Of a stretch of DNA of 58,037 nucleotides, positions 42,103 through 50,715 are shown piece by piece. The first letter of the stretch is position 1. The number at the start of each line of letters is the position of its first letter. The DNA is from VBAS01 sp035318985 (GTDB taxonomy: Bacteria > Bacteroidota > Bacteroidia > Chitinophagales > Chitinophagaceae), in contig DATHDP010000113.1 of NCBI GenBank assembly GCA_035318985.1, positions 1-58,037 on the forward strand, in the 5' to 3' direction. Position numbers and translations under genes: made by a program. The notes beneath the pieces were generated by a model. It made no database searches. It was given only the letters and a program-made list of their open reading frames with translations, and had not been told where the DNA came from.

Positions 42103-42894
42103 TTACTGAGTGCCGCGTGGATTCTCATAAATAAATCTTACCTGGGCATTTTTCTTTTCGGTTGAAGTAAGATAGAGTTGGTATCGTTTATTTCCTGCCG
42201 TAATAATTAGTAACGCAGTATTCGGGGGAATATCTCCAAGGTTTTCAGCCACCATCGTGATCTCCTGTTCCCTGTTATTCAGATCAACTTTTATTTCAAG
42301 TGTTATTGGTTTTGAAGTTAGCTTTTGATTAGAGGCAAGCGGTTTATTGTTTAGTAAAACTGTTATGATGTCGCCATCTACCTGCGCATTATCATAAAAA
42401 TCCAAACGTATCGTGCCGGTATCGACTTTAATTTCTTTGATATGTTCAAAATCTGATTCTGCAACTCTTGATAAAGTGATCTTTCCGGGCGGACAACTTG
42501 CAGTATTGTTCATAGTAACACCATTCCAATCACCGGTAAGCACTTCTTTATTATCCTGCTTTTCGTAAAAGAGGCTGTATTGCTTAATGCAGGGAATACA
42601 ATCTGGCGGAACATGAAATGTCAATACTCTGAGCTCATTTATGTTAAGCGATTTGTTTGCAGTGTTATAATTACCTCCAAAATCTTCTTTTACATAATTG
42701 GTAACATCGGAATAATGATAAGATGCGCCATTGATCTTTCCATTTTCAGTTTTTATATTCAATTCGATATTATATACGCGAAAACAACCGCCCGGACCTT
42801 GAGTTAAAGTGCCCCGCCACACACCATTCAGGTTTTGGGCGGTTGAACTAATCGAAATGATAAAAATTATTAGCAGGAAAGAGGCGGCTTTCAT
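42103..42894 (-). CDS. secreted modular protein, shared C-terminal module (paralogue A)
   Basis: 263 aa with a signal peptide (to about 19). The N-terminal ~125 residues are a lipocalin-like domain (LNGVWRGTLTQGPGGCFRVY, two Cys in PPDCIPCIKQYSLFYE). The last ~95 residues (TIRLDFYDNAQVDGDIITVL, EITMVAENLGDIPPNTALLI, STEKKNAQVRFIYE) are the module shared with 42938-44053 and 18668-19894. It follows its paralogue by 43 bp and is likely in its operon. Confidence 0.85.
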   Translation of the reverse strand: MKAASFLLIIFIISISSTAQNLNGVWRGTLTQGPGGCFRVYNIELNIKTENGKINGASYHYSDVTNYVKEDFGGNYNTANKSLNINELRVLTFHVPPDCIPCIKQYSLFYEKQDNKEVLTGDWNGVTMNNTASCPPGKITLSRVAESDFEHIKEIKVDTGTIRLDFYDNAQVDGDIITVLLNNKPLASNQKLTSKPITLEIKVDLNNREQEITMVAENLGDIPPNTALLIITAGNKRYQLYLTSTEKKNAQVRFIYENPRGTQ

Positions 42895-42937
42895 TGCGGG
42901 TAAACTTAAATGAAATTCTTTATTTGTTTAAAATGAT

Positions 42938-44053
42938 TTACGGGAGCGGTATTGGAGTGCCGGGTTTAACATATTTAAACCTGACCATCGCATTCTTTTG
43001 TTCTGTTGATGTGATGCGTACTTCGAAGCGTTGATCACCAGCAGTAACGACCATTAAGGAAGTATTGGGGGGGATGCGGCCAAGATTATCCGCCACCATT
43101 ATTAATTCATGATCCGGATTTGATTCATCCATTTTTAGAGTGATGGTTATTGGAGCGGCTGACAATCTTCTTTTAGAAAGCGTTAGTTTTTTGTCAAGGT
43201 AAACTGAGATGGTATCATCATCAATTTCGCCATTGTCATATAATTTCACAAAAACGTTTTCCGAATTAATTAGCAGGGTTTGCACAAGATTGTTTTCTCT
43301 TGATCTAAGCAGATCCTGAGTTTTTGTATTTGGTTTTAGGGTAAGATCCTTTTTATCTTCTGACGGTATCGTTTCTATTTCGACTTTTCTAGCTGAATCG
43401 GTTTTTGGTTTTACCACAACTGTATTCTTGTTTGTTTTAGGGGAAGAATTGTTTTTATTTGGATTGGTAGGTGGCGGTTTTGTGGTAGTCTTAGTTGTTG
43501 AATTATTTGTAGCCGGGTTTGTTTTTACCAGGGGTGGATTGTTATTTACCGGAGTATTCTTTTTTCTTAAAAAGGGCTCAACATAAAAATCTGATGTGAT
43601 AACCTTTCTTAAGATCATTTTACCGCCGCCGCAATCATCACCTTTTCTTCTTCCTCCTAGTGAATCTGTTCTTTCGATAACGCTGCTAAATGTACCTTCC
43701 AAAAACTCTTCTTTACCTGACCTTGCATAAGTGAGAAGACATTTTTGAATACAGGCCACACTTGCGAGTGACATTTTTACTTCTATTGTTTTTATTTCCT
43801 GGATCAATGCATTGCCGGACGAATTTGAAAAATTACCAGTCATTGAGCACTTACCATAAAATTGTTTTTCCCTGTAGGAATAAGTAACACCGGATAAAGT
43901 GTTGTTCGATTGTTCCATTTGTACTTCAAAACGGTACTGATCGCCATCATCAGTAATAAAATATCCGCGCCAAATGCCGGTTACGTCCTGGGCAGATGAC
44001 AAAAAAGAGAAAGCCGGTAAAAAGGTGAAAATGGTGAGTGCAAATCTTTTCAT
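42938..44053 (-). CDS. secreted modular protein, shared C-terminal module (paralogue B)
   Basis: 371 aa from the ATG at 44053 (MKRFALTIFTFLPAFSFLSS signal); an ATG at 44068 would add five residues. The N-domain (VTGIWRGYFITDDGDQYRFE, VACIQKCLLTYARSG) is related to paralogue A. An Asn/Thr/Lys/Pro linker (about 175-245) leads to the shared module: VFVKLYDNGEIDDDTISVYL, HELIMVADNLGRIPPNTSLM, STEQKNAMVRFKYV. Function unknown. It is divergent from thrS. Confidence 0.85.
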   Translation of the reverse strand: MKRFALTIFTFLPAFSFLSSAQDVTGIWRGYFITDDGDQYRFEVQMEQSNNTLSGVTYSYREKQFYGKCSMTGNFSNSSGNALIQEIKTIEVKMSLASVACIQKCLLTYARSGKEEFLEGTFSSVIERTDSLGGRRKGDDCGGGKMILRKVITSDFYVEPFLRKKNTPVNNNPPLVKTNPATNNSTTKTTTKPPPTNPNKNNSSPKTNKNTVVVKPKTDSARKVEIETIPSEDKKDLTLKPNTKTQDLLRSRENNLVQTLLINSENVFVKLYDNGEIDDDTISVYLDKKLTLSKRRLSAAPITITLKMDESNPDHELIMVADNLGRIPPNTSLMVVTAGDQRFEVRITSTEQKNAMVRFKYVKPGTPIPLP

Positions 44054-44150
44054 AATCCTTACTGTCACGATGTAAAGCTAACAAATAACTTTATTTGTGT
44101 AAATCTGATATACAAACGGTTTGTTAATAAAAACTCTGGTTCGACTTCGC

Positions 44151-44158
44151 TAAATTTG
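44151..44158 (+). promoter_or_regulatory. -7 promoter element of thrS
   Basis: TAAATTTG fits TAnnTTTG. It overlaps the first in-frame ATG (44156), so the translation start is taken at 44183. Confidence 0.5.
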
Positions 44159-44182
44159 CAACCTCTTAAAAAGAACAATTTA

Positions 44183-46117
44183 ATGATCAATATTACATTT
44201 CCTGATGGCGCAGTGCGGCAGTATGCTGAAGGCACAACTGCAATGGACATTGCAAAATCAATTTCAGAAGGATTAGCAAGAAAAGTTATTGCTGCTGGAG
44301 TCAATGGCCAGGTATGGGATGCATCAAGACCAATAAAGGAAGATGCGACCGTAAAACTTTATACATGGAATGATGCGGAGGGTAAGAATACATTTTGGCA
44401 TTCATCAGCTCACCTGATGGCGGAAGCGGTTGAAAATATGTTTCCCGGTGTAAAGTTTTGGGTTGGGCCACCGGTTGAAAACGGGTTTTATTATGATATG
44501 GATCTTGGCGATAAGAAAATAAGTGAAGAAGACCTTGCGGCAATTGAAAAAAAAATGAATGAACTGGCGAAGAAAAATAGTCAGTACATAAGAAAAGAAG
44601 TGCCGAAAGCTGATGCTCTAAAATATTTTACTGAAAAAGGCGATGAATACAAATTGGATCTGCTGCAAAATTTGAATGATGGTGAAATAACTTTTTATAC
44701 GCAAGGAAATTTTACCGACCTCTGCCGCGGGCCGCATATCCCAAATACAAGTTTGATAAAAGCAATAAAGCTTACCAATATTGCGGGTGCTTATTGGAAG
44801 GGTGATGAAAAGAATAAACAACTTACAAGATTATACGGGGTAACATTTCCATCGCAAAAAGAATTGGATGAATACCTGGCCTTGCTTGAAGAAGCAAAAA
44901 AGAGAGATCATAGAAAATTGGGTAAAGAGTTGGGCATTTACACCATGGATGATGATGTAGGTCCGGGGCTTGCTTTATGGATGCCGAATGGAACTATAAT
45001 AATCGAAGAATTGGAAAGACTTGCAAAGGAAACTGAATTAGCTGCAGGTTATAAAAGAGTAGTGACTCCGCATATCGCAAAAGAAAGTCTTTATATCACC
45101 AGCGGGCATTTACCTTATTACCAGGATAGCATGTATCCGCCAATGGAATTGGAAGGACAGAAGTATTATTTGAAAGCGATGAACTGTCCGCATCACCATA
45201 AAATTTTTGCAGCTGAACCGAAAAGCTATAAAGACATGCCTCTTCGTTTAGCTGAATATGGAACTTGCTATCGTTATGAGCAAAGCGGAGAGTTATTTGG
45301 ATTAATGAGAGTTCGTTGCCTGCACATGAATGACGCACATATATATTGCACCAAAGAACAATTCTATGATGAGTTCAGAGCGGTGAATGATATGTACCTG
45401 AAATATTTTAAAATTTTTGGTATTGATAAATATGTGATGCGTTTGAGTTTACATAATCCTGCCAAGCTTGGCCAGAAATATGTAGATGAGCCTGAACTTT
45501 GGAAGGAAACGGAAGCGTTGGTGAGAGACGTTTTGATAAGAACAAATACACCATTTGTTGAAGTACAGGATGAAGCGGCATTTTACGGGCCTAAAATTGA
45601 TGTACAGATATGGAGCACAATTGGCCGGGAGTTTACTTTAGCAACAAACCAGGTTGATTTTGCACAGGGTCGCCGTTTCAAATTAGAGTTTACAAATCAG
45701 GATAACAAGCCAGAAACTCCGCTGATAATTCATAGGGCGCCGCTGGGAACCCATGAAAGATTCATTGGATTCTTGCTGGAACACTATGCCGGAAAATTCC
45801 CGGTATGGCTGGCACCGGTGCAGGTAAAAGTGCTGCCGATCAGTGATAAGTTCCTGGATTATGCAAAGAGTGTAGCAGATAAACTGAAAAAATCAGATAT
45901 TCGTGCAGAGGTTGATGACCGCAATGAGAAAATAGGGAAGAAGATCCGTGATACTGAACTAATGAGAGTACCTTATATGCTGGTGGTTGGTGAAAAAGAA
46001 ATGAATGAAAATAAAGTGGCAGTAAGAAGACAAGGTAAAGGAGATCTGGGTGTGAAAGGTGTGGATGATTTTGTAAGTGAGATCAACATTGAGTTTGAAG
46101 AAAGAAAAGCTGAATAA
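44183..46117 (+). CDS. thrS: threonine--tRNA ligase
   Basis: 644 aa from the ATG at 44183 (MINITFPDGAVRQYAEGTTA); the ATG at 44156 coincides with the promoter element. Domains in order: TGS (1-60), second editing domain with HSSAHLMAEAV (about 74-84) and DLCRGPHIP, class II core with MNCPHHHKIF, RLAEYGTCYRYEQSG and the zinc Cys, and the anticodon-binding domain (VKVLPISDKFLDYAKSVADK). Charges tRNA-Thr. Full length and without anomalies. Confidence 0.98.
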   Translation: MINITFPDGAVRQYAEGTTAMDIAKSISEGLARKVIAAGVNGQVWDASRPIKEDATVKLYTWNDAEGKNTFWHSSAHLMAEAVENMFPGVKFWVGPPVENGFYYDMDLGDKKISEEDLAAIEKKMNELAKKNSQYIRKEVPKADALKYFTEKGDEYKLDLLQNLNDGEITFYTQGNFTDLCRGPHIPNTSLIKAIKLTNIAGAYWKGDEKNKQLTRLYGVTFPSQKELDEYLALLEEAKKRDHRKLGKELGIYTMDDDVGPGLALWMPNGTIIIEELERLAKETELAAGYKRVVTPHIAKESLYITSGHLPYYQDSMYPPMELEGQKYYLKAMNCPHHHKIFAAEPKSYKDMPLRLAEYGTCYRYEQSGELFGLMRVRCLHMNDAHIYCTKEQFYDEFRAVNDMYLKYFKIFGIDKYVMRLSLHNPAKLGQKYVDEPELWKETEALVRDVLIRTNTPFVEVQDEAAFYGPKIDVQIWSTIGREFTLATNQVDFAQGRRFKLEFTNQDNKPETPLIIHRAPLGTHERFIGFLLEHYAGKFPVWLAPVQVKVLPISDKFLDYAKSVADKLKKSDIRAEVDDRNEKIGKKIRDTELMRVPYMLVVGEKEMNENKVAVRRQGKGDLGVKGVDDFVSEINIEFEERKAE

Positions 46118-46171
46118 AGATTCAAGGTACAAGGCACAAGGTTCAGGAGAAGGTCGGATGTAGAAAAGAGC

Positions 46172-46222
46172 TGAATAGAATTACAGGAAGTAAAAGAGTG
46201 CGACGCAACGAAAGATAAATAG
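46172..46222 (+). repeat. dispersed AAGAGTGCGACGCAAC element, third copy
   Basis: CTGAATAGAATTACAGG, then AAAAGAGTGCGACGCAACG, then AAAGATAAATAGTG. Core at 46194-46209. Aligns with the AbiE right arm (9499-9556). It lies between thrS and infC. Confidence 0.8.
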
Positions 46223-46271
46223 TGTTGATGTCGCTGATAACATAAAAACAATTATTAACTAAACAATTTAA

Positions 46272-46922
46272 ATGGCAGTACAACAAGGAGGATTCAAACC
46301 TGGTGGTGGATTTAATAAACCCGGCGGCGGTGGTGGATTCAGCAAACCAGGTGGCGGCGGTGGTTTCAGCAAAGGTGGTTTCAGAGGAAGATTTGTTCCT
46401 CGTAAAGAAGCCGAACATCGCATCAACAATTTTATAAGAGTGCCGCAAGTAAGACTTGTAGGTGAGAATGTAGAAGTGGGAGTTTATAATACGCAGGATG
46501 CATTGCGTATGGCGCAAGACCAGCAACTTGATCTTGTGGAAATTTCTCCAACGGCAGATCCGCCGGTATGCAAGATCATTGACTACAATAAATTCCTTTA
46601 CGATAAGAAGAAGAAGGAAAAAGAAATGAAGGCCAAAAGCAAAACGGCCGAACTAAAAGAAATTCGTTTTACTCCAAATACTGATGACCACGATTTTGAT
46701 TTCAAAGCAAAACATGCTGAGAATTTTCTAAAGGATGGCAATAAGGTAAAAGCCTATGTGCAATTCAAAGGGCGTGCTATCCAATTCCAGGAAAGAGGTC
46801 AGTTGCTTCTTTTAAAGTTTGCCGAACGCCTGAATGAGTTTGGGACATTGGAAAGTATGCCAAAGATGGAAGGTCGTCGTATGCTTGCAATGTTTGCTCC
46901 AAAGGGCAAGAAAAAATCTTAA
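46272..46922 (+). CDS. infC: translation initiation factor IF-3 with Gly-rich N-terminal extension
   Basis: 216 aa. The IF-3 domains are complete: IF3-N (NNFIRVPQVRLVGENVEVGV, LDLVEISPTADPPVCKIIDY) and IF3-C (EIRFTPNTDDHDFDFKAKHA, GRRMLAMFAPKGKKK). Before them is a ~40-residue extension of Gly, Lys, Phe and Pro repeats (KPGGGGGFSKPGGGGGFSK). The start is a plain ATG and not the rare codon used for autocontrol in E. coli. It opens the infC-yjbR-like-rpmI-rplT block. Confidence 0.97.
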   Translation: MAVQQGGFKPGGGFNKPGGGGGFSKPGGGGGFSKGGFRGRFVPRKEAEHRINNFIRVPQVRLVGENVEVGVYNTQDALRMAQDQQLDLVEISPTADPPVCKIIDYNKFLYDKKKKEKEMKAKSKTAELKEIRFTPNTDDHDFDFKAKHAENFLKDGNKVKAYVQFKGRAIQFQERGQLLLLKFAERLNEFGTLESMPKMEGRRMLAMFAPKGKKKS

Positions 46923-46961
46923 TGCAGACTAAGGTTTAAGATCATTTTTAAAAATCATTGA

Positions 46962-47315
46962 ATGGATATCGAGGTATTACGTTCGATCTGTTTGTCATTT
47001 CCGGCAGTGACAGAAGAGGTAAAATGGGGGAACGACCTTTGCTTTTGCGTTGGAGAAAAAATGTTTTGTGTTACAAGTCTTGAGCCTCCGCATACATTTT
47101 CTTTTAAAGTAACCGATGCAGAGTTTGAAGAATTATCAGGCTCCGAAGGGTTTAAGCCAGCACCTTATTTGGCACGTGCAAAATGGGTGTTTATCACTGA
47201 TCCTTCGAAACTTAGCAGGAAGGACCTGAAAAACTATTTGCAACAGAGTTATGAGCTGGTAAAGGCCAAGATCACAAAAAAACAACGGAAAGATTTTGGT
47301 ATAGACCAGGCCTAA
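46962..47315 (+). CDS. MmcQ/YjbR family protein
   Basis: 117 aa. CyaY-like fold DNA-binding protein family: LRSICLSFPAVTEEVKWGND, FKVTDAEFEELSGSEGFKPA, YLARAKWVFI and KDLKNYLQQSYELVKAKITK. Function not settled. It is inserted between infC and rpmI, with its own 39-bp spacing from infC. Confidence 0.92.
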   Translation: MDIEVLRSICLSFPAVTEEVKWGNDLCFCVGEKMFCVTSLEPPHTFSFKVTDAEFEELSGSEGFKPAPYLARAKWVFITDPSKLSRKDLKNYLQQSYELVKAKITKKQRKDFGIDQA

Positions 47316-47333
47316 CTTTTTTTAAACTTGCAC

Positions 47334-47363
47334 TTGCCAGAACAGTATTCCGCCTTATCTTTG
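47334..47363 (+). promoter_or_regulatory. promoter of rpmI-rplT
   Basis: -33 element TTG (47334-47336), 19-bp spacer, -7 element TATCTTTG (47356-47363), a good fit to the Bacteroidota TTTG-N19-TAnnTTTG consensus. It gives rpmI-rplT a promoter apart from infC. Confidence 0.65.
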
Positions 47364-47369
47364 CGACCC

Positions 47370-47480
47370 CGAAATCAACACAATAGTTCTTCCTGATCTA
47401 GGGACTGATTCCTGAAGAGGTTCAACAAGATTCTGCCTTGTGGCGGAACACCTCAAGGGTTAATTTAAAAAGCATTTAAA
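47370..47480 (+). promoter_or_regulatory. structured 5' leader of rpmI-rplT
   Basis: About 110 nt of untranslated leader. It contains hairpin TTCTGCC (47431-47437)/GGCGGAA (47442-47448), loop TTGT, enclosed by GAGGT (47417-47421) with ACCTC (47450-47454). L20 is known to bind such leaders and repress its own operon in several phyla, so this may be an L20-responsive leader; the structure is read by eye only. Confidence 0.5.
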
Positions 47481-47678
47481 ATGCCTAAGGTAAAAACAAA
47501 CTCCAGCGCCAAAAAACGCTTCAAAGTGACCGGCACTGGAAAGATCATGCATCAAAAGAGTTTTAAGCGTCACATCCTTACTAAAAAAACAAAAAAGCGT
47601 AAAAGAGCACTTGGTCATGATGGGCTTGTAGACAAATCCAACATGAACTTTGTAAAACGTTTATTGCGTTTGAAGTAA
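47481..47678 (+). CDS. rpmI: 50S ribosomal protein L35
   Basis: 65 aa basic protein, family size. MPKVKTNSSAKKRFKVTGTG start and HKKTKKRKRAL-like middle (HILTKKTKKRKRALGHDGLV). Followed 36 bp later by rplT, the standard order. Confidence 0.97.
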   Translation: MPKVKTNSSAKKRFKVTGTGKIMHQKSFKRHILTKKTKKRKRALGHDGLVDKSNMNFVKRLLRLK

Positions 47679-47714
47679 TTAAATCTAAACTCTTAACTCT
47701 AAAATTATTAAGAT

Positions 47715-48059
47715 ATGCCTCGTTCAGTAAACTCTGCAGCAAGTAAGGCCCGCAGAAAAAGAATTTTAAAACAAGCCAAAGGTTATTATGGCAAAAGGAA
47801 AAACGTTCTTACCGTTGCCAAGAACGTAGTTGAAAAAGGGATGACCTATATGTTTGTAGGTCGTAAGCTGAAGAAAAGAAATTATCGTCAATTGTGGATT
47901 GCCCGTATCAACGCGGCGGTTCGTGAAGAAGGAATGACTTATTCTGAGTTCATCAATAAACTTCAGAAGAAAGGAATTGAGCTTGACCGTAAGGTACTTG
48001 CTGACCTGGCGATGAACAATCCTGAGACATTTAAAAACCTCGTTGCACAGGTAAAATAA
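47715..48059 (+). CDS. rplT: 50S ribosomal protein L20
   Basis: 114 aa. MPRSVNSAASKARRKRILKQ, AKGYYGKRKNVLTVAKNVVE and QLWIARINAAVREEGMTYSE are typical. It binds 23S rRNA early in 50S assembly and may repress its own operon. Confidence 0.98.
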   Translation: MPRSVNSAASKARRKRILKQAKGYYGKRKNVLTVAKNVVEKGMTYMFVGRKLKKRNYRQLWIARINAAVREEGMTYSEFINKLQKKGIELDRKVLADLAMNNPETFKNLVAQVK

Positions 48060-48079
48060 AATTGGAACTATCCAAACTG

Positions 48080-48118
48080 AAGCCGGCTATGAAGATTCAT
48101 TGCCGGCTTTTTGTTTTT
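48080..48118 (+). terminator. intrinsic terminator of rpmI-rplT
   Basis: AAGCCGGC (48080-48087) / GCCGGCTT (48102-48109) with the inner pairing ATGAA/TTCAT, then TTTTTGTTTTTTT. Confidence 0.93.
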
Positions 48119-48143
48119 TTATTCATCCAATCTTATACTTTTG
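48110..48143 (+). promoter_or_regulatory. promoter of the arginine decarboxylase gene
   Basis: TTTG at 48110-48113, a 22-bp spacer and TACTTTTG at 48136-48143 before the ATG at 48189. The -33 element overlaps the tail of the upstream terminator. Confidence 0.5.
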
Positions 48144-48188
48144 TTGCCGCTAAAGAATTTGAACACTTAATAATCCACTGAGTTTTTA

Positions 48189-49586
48189 ATGAACAACACT
48201 TACCTCGATCTTGTAAAACAGACTTTCAACTTTCCACAGGAAGGATTGGAAGTGGAAGATGGGAACTTTTATTTTAACGGACTTGACATGAAGGCGCTGA
48301 TCGCCAAATATGGCACGCCAATGAAATTGACCTATCTCCCCAAAATTAGTTCTCAGATCAAAAAAGCCAAGAATTTATTTGCCGCTGCGATCAAGAAGCA
48401 TAAATACGAAGGCAAGTATCATTATTGCTATTGTACTAAAAGCTCTCACTTCAGTTTTGTTGTAGAAGAAGCATTGAAAAGTGATATACATCTTGAAACT
48501 TCTTATGCTTATGATATAGAGATCATCAAAAAACTTTATGCTAAGAAAAAGATCACGAAGGATACTTATATTATTTGTAATGGGTACAAACAAAAGAATT
48601 ACACCCGGCGTATTGCTAATTTATTGAATACAGGATTTACCAATGTGATCCCTGTATTAGATAATAAAGATGAGTTGAGAGAATATGCTAAGACCGTAAG
48701 GGTACCTTTTAAATTAGGAATACGAGTAGCTGCAGAAGAAGAACCAACTTTCCCTTTTTATACGTCACGACTTGGCATACGGGCAAAAGATATATTGGAA
48801 TTTTATGTTGACAGGATCGAGGGTTATGAAAGCAAATTCCAATTAAAGATGTTGCACATCTTTTTAAACAAAGGGATCAAGGATGATATTTATTATTGGA
48901 GTGAGTTGAATAAGATCATTAATCTTTATTGCCAGTTAAAAAAGATCTGTCCAGAGCTTGATTCAATAAATATTGGTGGTGGATTTCCGATTAAACATTC
49001 TCTTGGCTTCGAGTACAAATATGATTTCATGATCAATGAGATCGTTCGAAATATTAAGACTGCTTGTAAAAAGGCAAGAGTTCCAATGCCTCATATTTTT
49101 ACAGAGTTTGGCAGTTTCACTGTCGGTGAAAGCATGGCTCATATTTTCAGCGTCATCGGTGAAAAAGTACAGAATGATCGGGAAACATGGTACATGATCG
49201 ATTCATCATTTATTACCACATTGCCTGATACATGGGGGATCGGTGAGAAGTTTTTAATGCTGCCAATAAATAAATGGGACCAGGAATATCATCGGGTCGT
49301 ATTAGGAGGTATTACCTGCGATAGTCATGATTATTATGATTCAGAAGAACACATTAATGAAGTATTTCTTCCTAAGATCACAAATGGTGAACCGCTTTAT
49401 GTTGGATTTTTTCATACGGGTGCTTACCAGGATCAGATCAGCGGATATGGAGGAATTAAACACTGTCTTATTCCTTCGCCTAAACATGTAATAGTTGGTT
49501 ATGATAAAAATGGCAAGTTGACTGACTGGTTATATGCTAAGCAACAGACTGCTCAAAGCATGCTGAAAATATTAGGATATAAATAA
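48189..49586 (+). CDS. speA: biosynthetic-type arginine decarboxylase (short form)
   Basis: 465 aa PLP enzyme of the alanine-racemase-fold decarboxylases. Converts arginine to agmatine, the first step to putrescine. Motifs: YHYCYCTKSSHFSFVVEEAL (lysine that binds PLP in the K-S region), LDSINIGGGFPIKHSLGF (phosphate loop), TEFGSFTVGESMAHIFSVIG, and VLGGITCDSHDYY with the acid-binding Cys. E. coli SpeA has ~658 aa; this shorter ~465-aa form is usual in Bacteroidota. The substrate is inferred from that group. Confidence 0.85.
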   Translation: MNNTYLDLVKQTFNFPQEGLEVEDGNFYFNGLDMKALIAKYGTPMKLTYLPKISSQIKKAKNLFAAAIKKHKYEGKYHYCYCTKSSHFSFVVEEALKSDIHLETSYAYDIEIIKKLYAKKKITKDTYIICNGYKQKNYTRRIANLLNTGFTNVIPVLDNKDELREYAKTVRVPFKLGIRVAAEEEPTFPFYTSRLGIRAKDILEFYVDRIEGYESKFQLKMLHIFLNKGIKDDIYYWSELNKIINLYCQLKKICPELDSINIGGGFPIKHSLGFEYKYDFMINEIVRNIKTACKKARVPMPHIFTEFGSFTVGESMAHIFSVIGEKVQNDRETWYMIDSSFITTLPDTWGIGEKFLMLPINKWDQEYHRVVLGGITCDSHDYYDSEEHINEVFLPKITNGEPLYVGFFHTGAYQDQISGYGGIKHCLIPSPKHVIVGYDKNGKLTDWLYAKQQTAQSMLKILGYK

Positions 49587-49690
49587 AAGAGGCCCTTTCT
49601 TCCAAACACACGGTTACAAAATCACTAAAGGACATTCGTATTCATGCAATTCATGTTTAGGCATGAAAGGACCTGGTATTTTAAAAGAGT

Positions 49691-50053
49691 TTATTGTCGC
49701 ACTTTTTTGGTTCTTGTTTGTCCTCGTTTCGTAGCATCTATAGGTTGACTTTTTACTACCTCTTTATTTTCAATAACAGTCGCTTCAGTTTTGATTGTAG
49801 TGTCTTTCGATAATTCGGTTTTTTCTGTTTCTTTAATTTCTTTGCTTGCAAGATCTTTCAGGTCTATACTATCGGATGCGTTTTCACTATCAAACTGCAT
49901 AAACCTTAATGCAGTGGCAGTTGAATCAGAATTTTTTTGAGGCGTTGTTGGTTTGAATACCCTTGTTGAATATTCTTTTGCAACTTCACAACTGGCTGCT
50001 GATGCTACCAGTAAAAGAATGATAACGACTTGAATGGCACCTGCTGATTTCAT
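49691..50053 (-). CDS. small lipoprotein-like protein, hypothetical
   Basis: 120 aa; signal with lipobox VASAASC (Cys22), then a low-complexity tail rich in Ser, Thr, Lys, Glu and Asp (SIDLKDLASKEIKETEKTEL). No family. Probably a periplasmic lipoprotein with a disordered tail. Confidence 0.68.
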   Translation of the reverse strand: MKSAGAIQVVIILLLVASAASCEVAKEYSTRVFKPTTPQKNSDSTATALRFMQFDSENASDSIDLKDLASKEIKETEKTELSKDTTIKTEATVIENKEVVKSQPIDATKRGQTRTKKVRQ

Positions 50054-50183
50054 GGCGTTGAGTTTATAAAATTAGAAAACCGATTACCTTGCCGACCGTC
50101 TATAGAATTTTGGAAATTGTCTTGATCCGGAGCTTTATATTTATACACAATTCAACGTCCAAAAAAATCTAAAATGATTTAAC

Positions 50184-50639
50184 ATGAAACGAATTTTGAT
50201 ATTATTAACAGCGGTAATGTTTATTTCAACATTTATAAAAGCTCAATCGGCAGAAGATTCTGTGAAGGACGTCGTCAATCAATTATTCGCAGCAATGAAA
50301 GGAGCTAACGCTTCGATGCTGAAAGAAACTTTTGCTGATAGCGCAGTGCTACAAACTATTCGTCGCAAACAAGACGGAACTTTTTTTGTGCAGGATGAAA
50401 AGGTCAGTGATTTTGTGGAGCATATCGGTAAAGCAAAAAAAGATTCACTTGATGAAAGGATCACTTTTGAAACTGTGAAGATCGATGGTCCGCTGGCAAT
50501 TGCATGGACTCCCTATAAATTTTATTATGCAGGAAACTTCAGTCATTGCGGGGTCAATTCATTTCAGTTGGTAAGAATTAATGGTCGTTGGAAAATTCAA
50601 TTTTTGATTGATACACGCCGAAGACAAGGTTGCGATTAA
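50184..50639 (+). CDS. secreted NTF2/SnoaL-like protein
   Basis: 151 aa with a signal peptide (to about 20). The fold is NTF2-like: VKDVVNQLFAAMKGANASML, FADSAVLQTI, GPLAIAWTPYKFYYAGNFSH and VNSFQLVRINGRWKIQFLID. Such proteins have varied binding roles; function unknown. Confidence 0.86.
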   Translation: MKRILILLTAVMFISTFIKAQSAEDSVKDVVNQLFAAMKGANASMLKETFADSAVLQTIRRKQDGTFFVQDEKVSDFVEHIGKAKKDSLDERITFETVKIDGPLAIAWTPYKFYYAGNFSHCGVNSFQLVRINGRWKIQFLIDTRRRQGCD

Positions 50640-50669
50640 AAAGAAACCCCACCGTAGAAACGGCGGGGT
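50637..50669 (-). terminator. intrinsic terminator of the hsp20 gene
   Basis: Minus-strand stem ACCCCGCCGT/ACGGTGGGGT (50660-50669 with 50646-50655, one G-U), followed by TTTCTTTTT. It overlaps the stop region of the convergent NTF2-like gene. Confidence 0.88.
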
Positions 50670-50715
50670 GTAAACCAAAACCAACTGCTTATGAGAAATA
50701 TTTAATATGATCTGT

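Noticed and set aside
45930..45939. AAATAGGGAA inside thrS
   Set aside because: No partner at 22 bp and inside a conserved coding region; taken as chance and kept as a background count for the box motif.
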